DNA from: UBA7396 sp034676185
GTDB taxonomy: Bacteria > Patescibacteriota > Gracilibacteria > BD1-5 > UBA6164
Assembly (NCBI GenBank): GCA_034676185.1
Contig: JAUCCN010000003.1
Location: forward strand, 1 to 64,000
Direction of reading: 5' to 3'
Length of the DNA stretch: 64,000 bases
Of this stretch, positions 39,157 through 52,436 are shown piece by piece. The position numbers were made by a program, and so were the translations under genes. The notes under the pieces were generated by a model. It did not search any database, was not told where the DNA came from, and saw only the letters and a list, made by a program, of their open reading frames with translations. The stretch's first letter is position 1; each line of letters begins with the position of its first letter.

Positions 39157-39525
39157 TTATAAAACTTCTGGAGCCATACTTACGATTTTTTGAAATCATT
39201 TTGTTTTTAATTCTCTGGCAACAGGACCAAAAATACGAGTTGCTTTTGGCTCTCCTTTATCATCAATTATAACACAAGCGTTATCATCAAATCTTATAAA
39301 ACTTCCATCACTTCTTCTCACTTCTTTTGCAGTTCTTACAATAATTGCTTTCACTACTTTTTTCTTTTTTACAGATCAGTTTGGATCAGCTTTTTTTACT
39401 GCAACTACAATAGTATCACCAATTGTAGCGTATCTTCTATGAGATCATCCTAAAACTTTAATACATAAAACTTCTTTAGCTCAAGAGTTATCAGCAACAA
39501 CCAATCTTGATTCAGTTTGTATCAT
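39157..39525 (-). CDS. rplN: 50S ribosomal protein L14
   Basis: 122 residues. MIQTESRLVVADNSGAKEVL, CIKVLGGSHRRYATIGDTIV, VVKAIIVRTAKEVRRSDGSF-IRFDDNACVII and the RIFGPVARELK end match the family exactly in length and order. Confidence 0.98.
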
Positions 39526-39549
39526 ATTATATTTTTCTTAAATATTAAA

Positions 39550-39771
39550 TTACACAACTACCTCCCATCTTTTTAATTTTGAAAGAGGTCTAGTTTCTTT
39601 AATAGTAACGATATCTCATTCTGCAAATTTATTTTCTTCATCATGAGCATAAAACTTCTTTGTTACTTTAAATCTTTTTTTATATTTAGGGTGGTTTTTG
39701 TAAACTTGGGTAGTAACAACAATTGTTTTATCCATTTTACTACTCGACACAATACCTTTTTTTAATCTCAT
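39550..39771 (-). CDS. rpsQ: 30S ribosomal protein S17
   Basis: 73 residues. KKGIVSSSKMDKTIVVTTQV, YKNHPKYKKRFKVTKKFYAH, GDIVTIKETRPLSKLKRWEV, the S17 OB-fold. One TGA glycine at the GDIV position. Confidence 0.97.
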
Positions 39772-39793
39772 ATTTTAAAAATCTTAAAGAGTA

Positions 39794-39985
39794 TTAAATT
39801 GTTTTTTCAGTCATTACTGTCTGAATAACAGCAACATATCTTCTTAAAGGTTTCATTAAATGAGTTTGTTTTAATTCATTTAATTCAAGTTTCATAGTTA
39901 ACTCATATAATTTTTTTTGAGCATCTACTAATTCTTTATTTAAATCAGAAACCTCTAATTTTCTTAAATCTTTTATTTCTTTCAT
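39794..39985 (-). CDS. rpmC: 50S ribosomal protein L29
   Basis: 63 residues. MKEIKDLRKLEVSDLNKELV and YELTMKLELNELKQTHLMKP-LRRYVAVIQTVM match the L29 helical hairpin near the exit tunnel. ATG at 39985 was chosen; a TTG at 40003 would overlap the rplP stop. Confidence 0.94.
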   Translation of the reverse strand: MKEIKDLRKLEVSDLNKELVDAQKKLYELTMKLELNELKQTHLMKPLRRYVAVIQTVMTEKTI

Positions 39986-39995
39986 GGCTAATTTA

Positions 39996-40400
39996 TTAAT
40001 CAACTAATATTTTAGTCTTAACAGGTAATTTATACGAAGCAAGCCTAAAAGCTTCCCTTGCATCTTCTGGCGAAACTCAAGTTATTTCAAACAAGATTCT
40101 TCCAGGTTTTACAGGAGCTCTAAACATTTCTAACGATCATTTACCTCAACCCATTGGAACTTCCAAAGGTTTCGTTGTATAAGGTTTATCTGGAAATATT
40201 CTAATCCAAATTTTCCCTCATCTTTTTACTTGACGAACCATAGCTCTTCTTGCAGCTTCAATCTGTCTAGAAGTTATAAATCATCTGGTAACAGCTTTCA
40301 TAGCGTAATCTCCAAAACTGAGAGTAGATCCTCTGACAGCAAGTCATTTTAATCTTCCTCTATGAGTTTTTCTATATCTCGCTTTCTTAGGTTGTAACAT
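39996..40400 (-). CDS. rplP: 50S ribosomal protein L16
   Basis: 134 residues. MLQPKKARYRKTHRGRLKGL, LSFGDYAMKAVTRGFITSRQ, IEAARRAMVRQVKRGGKIWI, and PVKPGRILFEITGVSPEDAR are L16 signatures. It contacts A-site tRNA. Order rpsC-rplP-rpmC is standard. Confidence 0.97.
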
Positions 40401-40444
40401 AAAAACTTAATTAAGTATATAAAAAAAATCTAAAAGTCAAATTT

Positions 40445-41080
40445 TTATTTTCTTTTGAAAATATCTCATTTATAAATCCAAACTTTAATTCAGATAGTTC
40501 CGTATACAGTTTCTGCTCTTGCTGTAGTATAATCTATATCAGCTCTAACAGTTTGTGTAGGAATATTTCACTCTTTAAAAGTTTCTTTTCTGGCAATTTC
40601 TGCTCAGTTTAATCTTCCTCAAACTTTTACTTTTACTCATTTTGCTCATTTTTCAATGGCTTTTGAAATTGCTTGTTTTATTGCTCTTTTATAAGGCATT
40701 CTTTTTTCAATTTGATTTGAAATTTGGAATCAAACAATTTTTGCATTTAAATCAGGATTTTTTACTTCTTTCACTGATAATTTTACTTTTGCAGAAGTTT
40801 TTTTAGATAAGTTAGCTTCTAATGTACTAACATTTTCACCTTCTTTTCCAAGTACTAATGATGCTTTAGCTGTATAAACAGTAACTAAAACTTCTTTATC
40901 ATTTCTAGAAATTACAATATCTCCTGTTGGAATATCCTTAAATTCTTTTTTAAGAATTGCTCTAATTTTGTTATCAACAAGTAATTGTGCAGCATATTCT
41001 TTTTTATCAGCAAACCAAGTTGCTGACCAGTTTTTAATATAAGGGATTCTAAAGGCTTGTGGACTAACTTTGTGTCACAT
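40445..41080 (-). CDS. rpsC: 30S ribosomal protein S3
   Basis: 211 residues. MGHKVSPQAFRIPYIKNWSA (Gly2 is TGA), a KH domain (KASLVLGKEGENVSTLEANL), and the C-terminal GVKVKVGGRLNGAEIARKET and ADIDYTTARAETVYGTIGIK-VWIYKG match S3, part of the mRNA entry helicase. Confidence 0.97.
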
Positions 41081-41103
41081 AGACTAAAAAATTAAAATTT
41101 AAA

Positions 41104-41430
41104 TTATTTTACTTGTAACTCTAATCTTATATTAGACGTTCTTTTTAGAATTGGATGCATTCTTCCTCTTGATATAGGTTGTCATCTTTTATATACAATA
41201 CCTTTTGTAATAACAAGTTGATCAATATATAAATTAGTTGCATCTTGAGAGTTATTATTCACTGCATTACTTACTGCAGAGTGTAAAACTTTATAAAGAA
41301 TATCTGCTCATTTTTTTGGAGCGAACTTTAAGAAATTTAAAGCCCAAGTAGCATTTCTATTTTTTACAACTTCTGCTACAACTCTTAATTTTTTAGGAGA
41401 AATTCTTATATTTTTTCAATAAGCTTTCAT
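41104..41430 (-). CDS. rplV: 50S ribosomal protein L22
   Basis: 108 residues. NIRISPKKLRVVAEVVKNRN, ALNFLKFAPKKGADILYKVL, and the C-terminal GRMHPILKRTSNIRLELQVK (exit-tunnel loop and strand). KGIVYKRGQPISRGR before it is the expected loop. Confidence 0.96.
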
Positions 41431-41497
41431 AAATTAAAATAATTAATTATTAAATGTAAAAGTTAAAATCTAAGAATACCTAGAATTTTTCACTTTT

Positions 41498-41761
41498 TTA
41501 TTTATTTCAAGAGTGACCTCTGAAAGTTCTTGTAAATGAGAATTCTCATAATTTGTGTCCAACCATATCTTCTGTAACGAAAACTGGTGTATGAACTTTT
41601 CCATTATGAACTCAAAACGTATGTCAAACAAATTCTGGAGTGATAGTACAAGCTCTTGACCAAGTTTTGATTACAGCTTTTTTCCCATCAGAATTTAATT
41701 TTTCAACCTTTTTTACAAGTTTTTCGTCTATATAAGGTCATTTTTTTAAACTTCTTGCCAT
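41498..41761 (-). CDS. rpsS: 30S ribosomal protein S19
   Basis: 87 residues. MARSLKKGPYIDEKLVKKVE, TWSRACTITPEFVGHTFGVH, and VTEDMVGHKLGEFSFTRTFR-GHSG match S19. Binds with S13 in the 30S head. Confidence 0.97.
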
Positions 41762-41806
41762 AGTTTAATATAAATATAAATATAAAATATTCAGTTTGAT
41801 GTATGA

Positions 41807-42655
41807 TTATCCAACCATTAATTTACCTTTTTTTGTTCTTAAAATCCATTTATTTGTGAATTTTTTCTTGCTTCTTGTTTTTCTACCTAAAGCAACTTTT
41901 CACCATGGAGTTTTTGGAGCTTTCAATCAGATTGGATTATGTCCTTCTCAACCTCCATGTGGATGATCAACTGGATTCATTTGTTTTCCAAGAACTGTTG
42001 GTCTTATTCACATATGCCTAGTTCTTCCGGCTTTCCCGATAACAATTTGATTATTATCTGGATTTGAAACTTGACCTAAAGTTGCATAACATTTTTTATG
42101 AACGAGTCTTATTTCTCCTGAAGGCATTTTTACTTGAGTATATTCTCCTTCTTGTGAAACAATTATTGCTTGAGAACCAGCAGATCTTACAGAAGATGCT
42201 CCTTGTCCAACAATAAGTTCTAAATTATGAACTGAAAGTCCAACTGGAATATTTCAGATTTCTAATCTATTTCCTGAAGTAAGTGGTGCTTTTTCAGAAG
42301 TCAAGATTTTATCTCCTACTTTCATATCTTTATGAGCCAACACATATCTTCTTTCACCATCTTTATAACAAATAAGTGAAATCCAAGCTGTTCTATATGG
42401 ATCATATTCGATTGTTTCTACTTTTGCTTCAATAGACTTTTTATCATGGAAGTAAAAATCCACAAGTCTATATTTTTTTGCATGCCCTCATCCTTGATGT
42501 CTTACTGTAATAGTTCAAGTATTATTTCTACCTGCATTTTTCTTTAATGTAACAGTAAGTGGTTTATATGGAGTTCTGGTGGTAATTTCTTCAAAAGTAT
42601 TACCAGTCATTGCTCTTCTTCAAGGAGTTGTTGGTTTAAATTTCTTAATTCCCAT
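41807..42655 (-). CDS. rplB: 50S ribosomal protein L2
   Basis: 282 residues, typical length. RNNTGTITVRHQGGGHAKKY, YDPYRTAWISLICYKDGERR, and the C-terminal MNPVDHPHGGGEGHNPIGLK with GKVALGRKTR. The DHPHGGGEG motif near the peptidyl transferase centre is intact, with part of its glycines as TGA. Confidence 0.98.
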
Positions 42656-42678
42656 TTGTACAAAATTAATGTTAATAT

Positions 42679-42692
42679 ATCCGTTTCAGGAT
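42679..42692 (-). promoter_or_regulatory. Small hairpin before rplB
   Basis: ATCC-GTTTCA-GGAT, followed on the minus strand by an AT-rich leader to the rplB start; same layout as before rpsK. Confidence 0.35.
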
Positions 42693-42696
42693 GAAA

Positions 42697-42993
42697 TTAA
42701 ATTTTAATAATTGATAAATCTAATTTAGCAGATGCATCTTTTAAAGTTACATACGCTTTTCTAGAAGTTCTTTTTCTTATAACCATCCCTTTTTTCCCTT
42801 GCTTAAATTTTTCTCTTGTATTTAATACTCTTACAGATGAAACTTGAGCTCAGTATATATCCAAAATAGCTTTTTTGATATCTATTTTAGTAGCAGTATC
42901 ACTTACCTCTAAAACATAAGTTGCATTTTGTAATTCTGCTCTTGATGATTTTTCAGTAACGATAGGTTTTTTAACGACTTCAAATAATCTCAT
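42697..42993 (-). CDS. rplW: 50S ribosomal protein L23
   Basis: 98 residues. KKPIVTEKSSRAELQNATYV, VSDTATKIDIKKAILDIYGA and VRVLNTREKFKQGKKGMVIR-KRTSRKAYVTL match L23, the exit-tunnel dock for trigger factor and SRP. Order rplD-rplW-rplB is standard. Confidence 0.96.
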
Positions 42994-43035
42994 AGTAAAT
43001 TAATTATATATTATTCTTTGTTAGATAAAAATTGA

Positions 43036-43656
43036 CTATCTAAGAGTATTTAATTTCTCAACTCCATCTTTCAATAGTACTAATGTAGTATATTTTAAAA
43101 GATCTTGAATATTTAAATAATCTGTAGTTAAAGTTTTCACATTTGGTATATTTCTTGCTGATTTTTCAATCACTTCATTTTTTGAAGCAAGTGCAAGTAA
43201 TACATTTTTTGTATATGGAAGTGTATTTAATACTGAAACCATATTTTTAGTTTTAGCTTCTGAAAAGTTTAAAGTATCTAAAACAAGTACATTGTTTGAT
43301 TTTACTTTAGAAGAAAGAATTGAACATAAAGCTAATCTTCTCTCTTTTTTATTCATTGCTTTTGTAAAGTTTACTGTATTTCTCGGACCAAAAGTAACTC
43401 AACCTCCGATTCTAATTGGAGATCTATTTCCTCAAGCTCTTGCTTTACCAGTACCTTTTTGTTTAAAAATTTTTCTTGTAGAACCTCTTACTTCACCTCT
43501 GGTTTTAGTATGAGCTACTACTTGTCTAGCGTTTGCTAATTGATATACTAAAGCTCTATGTATTAAACCTTCATTTACATCAATACCAAACACCGATTCA
43601 TTTAATTCAATCGTTCCAATTTCTTTTCCCTCTTGATTTAGTAATTTAGTTTCCAT
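43036..43656 (-). CDS. rplD: 50S ribosomal protein L4
   Basis: 206 residues. ALVYQLANARQVVAHTKTRG-EVRGSTRKIFKQKGTGKARA, then GGNRSPIRIGGGVTFGPRN-TVNF is the extended L4 loop, followed by the globular end (NVLVLDTLNFSEAKTKNMVS, TTDYLNIQDLLKY). L4 represses the S10 operon in E. coli. Several loop glycines are TGA. Confidence 0.96.
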
Positions 43657-43674
43657 TTAGTATAAATTAAAGAT

Positions 43675-44280
43675 TTAAAATTTAATAGAGATTAAAGAGT
43701 TTCTAGCTCCAGGAACTGGACCTTTTACTCCTAACACTGATAATTCTTTATTTAAGATTTCAACTCAAACTTTTTTCAAAGTAATTTGTTCATCTCACAT
43801 ATGTCAGTGCATTTTTTTACCTTTATGTGTTCTTCTTGGTTTTCTGTTACCGATAGATCATAGCGCTCTATGGAATTTAGAACCATGAGTTGCAAGTCAT
43901 CCAGAAAAATTATGTCTTTTCATCGCTCAAGCAAATCATTTTCATTTTGAGTATCCAGTAATTTCTACCATTTCTACTCCATCTAATATATCTAATGTAA
44001 TAGTATCTCCTACATTAAATTTTGAAACTTCCTCATTTTTTAAAGGAACTTCTTTTATTTTAGAAAAATCAGAAAAGTTTAATGATTTTTTTCATTCCGC
44101 TAAGTTAGCTTCTTTTCCTTCTTTTAAAACTCCGATAACCAATGAAGTATATCCATCTGTTTCCTCAGTTTTAACTGCAACTACTTTTAAAGTAGGAACT
44201 TTCAGCAATGTAACAGGAACAAAATTATTTCATTTAACTATTCTTGTCATTTCTAGCTTTGAAGCCAATAATCAAGCCAT
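43675..44280 (-). CDS. rplC: 50S ribosomal protein L3
   Basis: 201 residues. MAGLLASKLEMTRIVKGNNF-VPVTLLKV at the start, then VTGYSKGKGFAG-like MVEITGYSKGKGFAGAMKRH-NFSGG, GSIGNRKPRRTHKGKKMHGH and KGPVPGARNSLISIK at the end, all L3 signatures. The usual first gene rpsJ (S10) is not upstream; a leader hairpin and promoter precede rplC directly. Confidence 0.95.
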
Positions 44281-44307
44281 GTTAAAATAAATTAAAATAT
44301 AAAAGTC

Positions 44308-44352
44308 AGAGGTTAAACTAGTACTCGACAAATACCGTTTAACTTAACCTCT
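44308..44352 (-). promoter_or_regulatory. Leader hairpin before rplC
   Basis: Nine-bp arms AGAGGTTAA (44308-44316) and TTAACCTCT (44344-44352), with an inner GTTTAA/TTAAAC alternative pairing. Located between the promoter and rplC, a candidate autogenous control site. Confidence 0.5.
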
Positions 44353-44400
44353 TCCAAAAACTTATCATTAGTCTGTAACAGACAAATAAATAGCCCGAAT

Positions 44401-44428
44401 ATTTTATTAAAAAAGTTTTAAATGTCAA
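44401..44428 (-). promoter_or_regulatory. Promoter of the rplC ribosomal operon
   Basis: Minus strand TTGACA (44423-44428), 16-bp spacer, TAAAAT (44401-44406). Confidence 0.6.
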
Positions 44429-44490
44429 AAAGAAATATTTTTTTTGATTTTTATAAGTTTTTTCGTATAGTAAGCAAAATTTATACTTAA

Positions 44491-45549
44491 ATGACTTTTA
44501 TGAAAAACCAAATACAAGAATTAAAAAATTACTTTCAAAATGAACTCCAAAATATTGATTCTTTAGAATGATTAAAAGAATTAAATGATAGTTTACTTGG
44601 AAAAAAATGACAACTCAATGACATTTTAAAATGACTTAAAGATTTAGCAGATTCAGAGAAAAAAGAAGTTTGAATGCTGGCAAATGAACTCAAAGAATTT
44701 ATCAAGTCTGAATCAGAAAATAAACAAATTGAAATTGAAAATATCAATTATAGAAAAATTGAAAATGATGAAAAAATAGATGTAACTCTTGAATTTCCTA
44801 GTGAGAAAAAATGACATCTTCACCCTATTTCTCTCACTTCAAAAATATTAGAAGACATTTTTATCTCTCTTTGATTTAAAGTAGAAGACTGACCACAAAT
44901 TGAAACTGAAGAATATAATTTTGATAAACTCAATATTCCTGACAATCACCCAGCAAGAGATGTTTGGGATACATTTTGGATCAGTGATGAAATAAATGCG
45001 GACAAAAAAGTTTGAGATAGAAACTTACTCAGAACTCATACCTCTCCTGTACAAGTAAGAACTATGCTCAAATGAGAACTTCCTATTAAAATAATTGTTC
45101 CTGGAAGAGTATTTAGATACGAACAAGAAGATGCTAGACATACTTCAAACTTTTACCAATTAGAATGACTCGTTGTAGGAAAAGGAGTAACATTTTGAGA
45201 TCTCAAATGGACTCTTGATACGGTTATGAAAAAACTTTTATGAGAAAATACTCGCCTGAGATTTAGACCAAGTATCTTCCCATTTACAGAGCCAAGTGCT
45301 GAAATAGATGTAAGTTGTCAACTTTGTAACGGAAATGGATGTAAAATGTGTTCTGGAACCGGTTGGGTAGAGCTCCTTGGGGCTGGAATGGTTCATCCAA
45401 AAGTATTAGAAGATTGTAATATAAATCCTGAAGAATATTCTTGATTTGCTTTTGGTATGTGAATTGATAGAATTGCTGCCCAAAGATATTCAGTATCAAG
45501 TAGTAGAATGTTTTATCAAAATAAATTAAAATTAAATGAACAGTTTTAA
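44491..45549 (+). CDS. pheS: Phenylalanine--tRNA ligase subunit alpha
   Basis: 352 residues. An N-terminal coiled coil (to about residue 85) with the family LGKKGQLNDILKGLKDL, then motif 2 GRVFRYEQEDARHTSNFYQL-EGLVVGKGVTF, FTEPSAEIDV and motif 3 LGAGMVHPKVLEDC..GFAFGMGIDRIAAQR. A four-cysteine insert (CQLCNGNGCKMCSGTG) replaces the usual short loop and resembles a zinc knuckle. Start at 44491 or the in-frame ATG at 44500. pheT is not adjacent. Confidence 0.95.
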
Positions 45550-45578
45550 AAAATAGCCTCATTATGAGGTTATTTTTT
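45549..45578. terminator. Bidirectional terminator after pheS
   Basis: AATAGCCTCA and TGAGGTTATT arms (one G-U type mismatch), flanked by A's and T's. Confidence 0.8.
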
Positions 45579-46248
45579 AAATTGTAATAAACATAATTCT
45601 ATCTAGTTTTGATTCAAAGCTTTCTTCAATATCTTTTTTCCAATTTTCATATATTTCATCTGATTTTTTAATATCATCATGGAGTTTTAAATTAAATAAA
45701 ACTATTATTAAATAATCCCATTCTTTTGTATATCTAATAATTTTATCTGGTATTGTTTTTAAATCACTAAAATTTGTTGGTCATTTTATTTCAATTGCAA
45801 TATTTTCTATTAAAATATCTGGCCTTGTGTAATTTTTAGAAATTTCTATATCTAAAGATGGGAAAAAATTTTTTAAATATCAAGATAATTCTATTTGATA
45901 AGGTTCTTCTTTTGAATAATTTCTAAGTGGCTTAAAAGACTCAATTTTTTCTTTAATATTTTTTACTTGTTCTGGCAATTGATCTATTTTATCTTGTTCT
46001 AATTGCTTATTTTTTTTATATTTAAAATAAAAAATAAATAAAAATAATAATATTAATAAAAATAAAATTAATCATAATATATAAATATAAATTATATTTT
46101 TTTCAATATATGGTAAAAATTTTTCTTTAAACGCCTTTTGTAAAATATATATAAATAATCAAAGTAATACCGCTAAACCAATAATTGCATCAAATTCTTT
46201 TTCAACTTGAGTTTTTCTTTTATATGTATATTTTTTCTTTCTTCCCAT
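45577..46248 (-). CDS. Membrane protein with C-terminal PD-(D/E)XK nuclease-like domain
   Basis: 223 residues. A lysine-rich N-terminus (MGRKKKYTYKRK), two transmembrane helices (about residues 20-38 and 50-74, IIYIYILGLILFLLILLFLF), a charged linker (about 78-110), then a C-terminal domain. That domain contains PSLDIEISKNYTRPDILIEN-IAIEIKG, where the PD..(x)..E-I-K spacing fits the catalytic PD-(D/E)XK motif, followed by FSDLKTIPDKIIRYTKEWDY-LIIVLF. Membrane-anchored Mrr/PD-D/EXK proteins occur in defence and DNA uptake contexts; here it is alone, so function is inference. It ends at the pheS terminator. Confidence 0.6.
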
Positions 46249-46315
46249 TTTTATAATTAAACAAATATTTAAAATCAATAATATCATTATTTTAAATATT
46301 GCAAATTTTAAACAC

Positions 46316-46348
46316 TAAAAAACCTTAACATTTCTGTTAAGGTTTTTT
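46316..46348. terminator. Terminator of the rRNA-tRNA operon
   Basis: AAAACCTTAACA and TGTTAAGGTTTT arms; T runs in both directions. On the minus strand it follows tRNA-Val. Confidence 0.85.
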
Positions 46349-46360
46349 CTAAATTATTTA

Positions 46361-46437
46361 TGGTGGGTGATATAGGATTCGAACCTATGACCCCCTGCTT
46401 GTAAGGCAGATGCTCTCGCCAACTGAGCTAATCACCC
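46361..46437 (-). tRNA. tRNA-Val(UAC)
   Basis: 77 nt with encoded CCA. Acceptor GGGTGAT/ATCACCC, D arm GCTC..GAGC, anticodon loop CTTACAA (UAC), T arm ATAGG TTCGAAT CCTAT. Confidence 0.95.
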
Positions 46438-46453
46438 ATAATATACTTCTAAA

Positions 46454-46528
46454 TGGTACCCGAGGCAGGGATCGAACCTACGACCTTTGGCTTAGAAGGC
46501 CACTGCTCTTCCGCTGAGCTACTCGGGC
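46454..46528 (-). tRNA. tRNA-Arg(UCU)
   Basis: 75 nt with encoded CCA. Anticodon loop CTTCTAA (UCU, reads AGA, the preferred Arg codon here). Acceptor GCCCGAG/CTCGGGT. Follows 5S rRNA in the operon. Confidence 0.93.
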
Positions 46529-46576
46529 ATAAATCTATATTCCTCAGATTTCATAAAAAAAATCTTAATATCAAAA

Positions 46577-46694
<118 letters not shown>

Positions 46695-46794
46695 TTTAAC
46701 ATTAAGACTTTAAAGATCATTCATTTATCTGTTATTTAATCTGAACAATGAAAGTTAGTTAACAAAAATAATTATTGTTTCGAAAGTTATAAAA

Positions 46795-49728
<2,934 letters not shown>

Positions 49729-49855
49729 TATTACAATTATTATTTTTGTAGTTAAATTAACTATTGTTAACTAACTTTAATTATTCAGATTATTTTAAAG
49801 AACAAATAAACGAAATTTTAGAAGAAAAAAATGAAAAAAAACTTAAGGATATATA

Positions 49856-51332
<1,477 letters not shown>

Positions 51333-51449
51333 TAAATTTTTGATTTTTTTGTTTATCCGAGTTTTAGTTCAAGATTTCTCTTCTAAAATTTCACTTATTT
51401 TAAAGAACTGTTTTATTATAATTTTTACTTCTTTTTTTGAAGCCCCGAT

Positions 51450-51477
51450 ATCTTATAAAATTTTTCCTTTTTGTCAA
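51450..51477 (-). promoter_or_regulatory. rRNA promoter, proximal copy
   Basis: TTGACA (51472-51477), 16-bp spacer, TAAGAT (51450-51455), then a GC-rich discriminator ATCGGGGCTTC. Preceded by an A-tract AAAAAAAGTTTTGACA. Confidence 0.8.
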
Positions 51478-51545
51478 AACTTTTTTTAATTATTTTTTGA
51501 GTTCAAGTTTTCATCTATAATATAAATATTTTTGGAAGCCGGGAT

Positions 51546-51573
51546 ACTATATTAAATAAATATTTTTTGTCAA
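51546..51573 (-). promoter_or_regulatory. rRNA promoter, middle copy
   Basis: TTGACA (51568-51573), 16-bp spacer, TATAGT (51546-51551), discriminator ATCCCGGCTTCC, same A-tract upstream. Confidence 0.8.
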
Positions 51574-51659
51574 AACTTTTTTTATATTTTCTTTTTAATA
51601 TATGTTAGTAGTTGACTTTTATTTATTTTAATGTCTCTTTCATAAAAGAAGACTCCGGT

Positions 51660-51687
51660 ATCTTATAAAAATAATATTAAAAGTCAA
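51660..51687 (-). promoter_or_regulatory. rRNA promoter, distal copy
   Basis: TTGACT (51682-51687), 16-bp spacer, TAAGAT (51660-51665), discriminator ACCGGAGTCTTC, same A-tract upstream. Confidence 0.8.
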
Positions 51688-51715
51688 AACTTTTTTATAT
51701 TTTCTTTTGATAAGA

Positions 51716-51791
51716 TGGTGGGCCTGGTTGGAATTGAACCAACGGCCAATCGGTTATGAGCCGACTGCTCTAACCCCTGAGCTACAGGCCC
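51716..51791 (-). tRNA. tRNA with CAU anticodon, probably tRNA-Ile2 (lysidine type)
   Basis: 76 nt with CCA. Anticodon loop CTCATAA. The acceptor GGGCCTG and overall sequence resemble E. coli ileX more than elongator tRNA-Met; tRNA-Met is the alternative. No C1-A72 mismatch, so not the initiator. Confidence 0.85.
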
Positions 51792-51806
51792 TTTTTTGAA
51801 AGTAAA

Positions 51807-51897
51807 TGGCGGAAGGGATGGGATTCGAACCCACGAAACCTGTAATAGGTTTACTCCCTTAGCAGGGGAGCCCTTTCAGCCACTCAGGCACCCTTCC
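51807..51897 (-). tRNA. tRNA-Ser(GCU)
   Basis: 91 nt with long variable arm and CCA. Anticodon loop CTGCTAA; acceptor GGAAGGG/CCCTTCC. Confidence 0.95.
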
Positions 51898-51951
51898 AAA
51901 AAATTATAAGTTAGAAATTTTCACCTCTAACTTTTTTTACTTTTTTTTAAA

Positions 51952-52039
51952 TGGCGGAGAGATAGGGATTCGAACCCTAGATGACTTGCGCCATGCCGGT
52001 TTTCAAGACCGGTGCAATCGACCACTCTGCCATCTCTCC
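51952..52039 (-). tRNA. tRNA-Ser(UGA)
   Basis: 88 nt with long variable arm and CCA. Anticodon loop CTTGAAA (UGA, reads UCA codons); acceptor GGAGAGA. Confidence 0.95.
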
Positions 52040-52125
52040 ATTTATTAATAAAACATTTTAATGTACAATATTTTTCTTTTTATTTTACCTTACTTTTTTT
52101 TATATTCTTAGTTTGAATATAAAAA

Positions 52126-52200
52126 TGGCTCCCCCAGTTGGATTCGAACCAACGACCAAATGGTTAACAGCCATCTACTCTACCGCTGAGCTATGGAGGA
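52126..52200 (-). tRNA. tRNA-Asn(GUU)
   Basis: 75 nt with CCA. Anticodon loop CTGTTAA; acceptor TCCTCCA/TGGGGGA. First gene of the minus-strand tRNA cluster. Confidence 0.95.
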
Positions 52201-52271
52201 ATATTTATCTTTGCTTACATATAAAGGAGTAACATCTTGCATCTATGACATTTCCTAATGAAGCGAGAAGA

Positions 52272-52299
52272 ATTGTATTTTTTTTTCATAAAATGTCAA
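52272..52299 (-). promoter_or_regulatory. Promoter of the tRNA-Asn/Ser/Ser/CAU cluster
   Basis: TTGACA (52294-52299), 16-bp spacer, TACAAT (52272-52277), with an A-tract upstream like the rRNA promoters. The leader to tRNA-Asn is about 65 nt. Confidence 0.65.
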
Positions 52300-52406
52300 A
52301 GTTTTTTTAACATTTTTTTATCATTTAAATAAAATAGCTTAAAATAAGGGGAATAGTGAGTCTTCTCTTTTCTAATTAAAGATAAGTATGTATATTTTAT
52401 TTGAAC

Positions 52407-52435
52407 AAAAAAAGAGTTACAATAACTCTTTTTTT
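52407..52435 (-). terminator. Terminator after gyrB
   Basis: AAAAAGAGTTA and TAACTCTTTTT arms around a 3-nt loop. Confidence 0.85.
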
Positions 52436-52436
52436 G

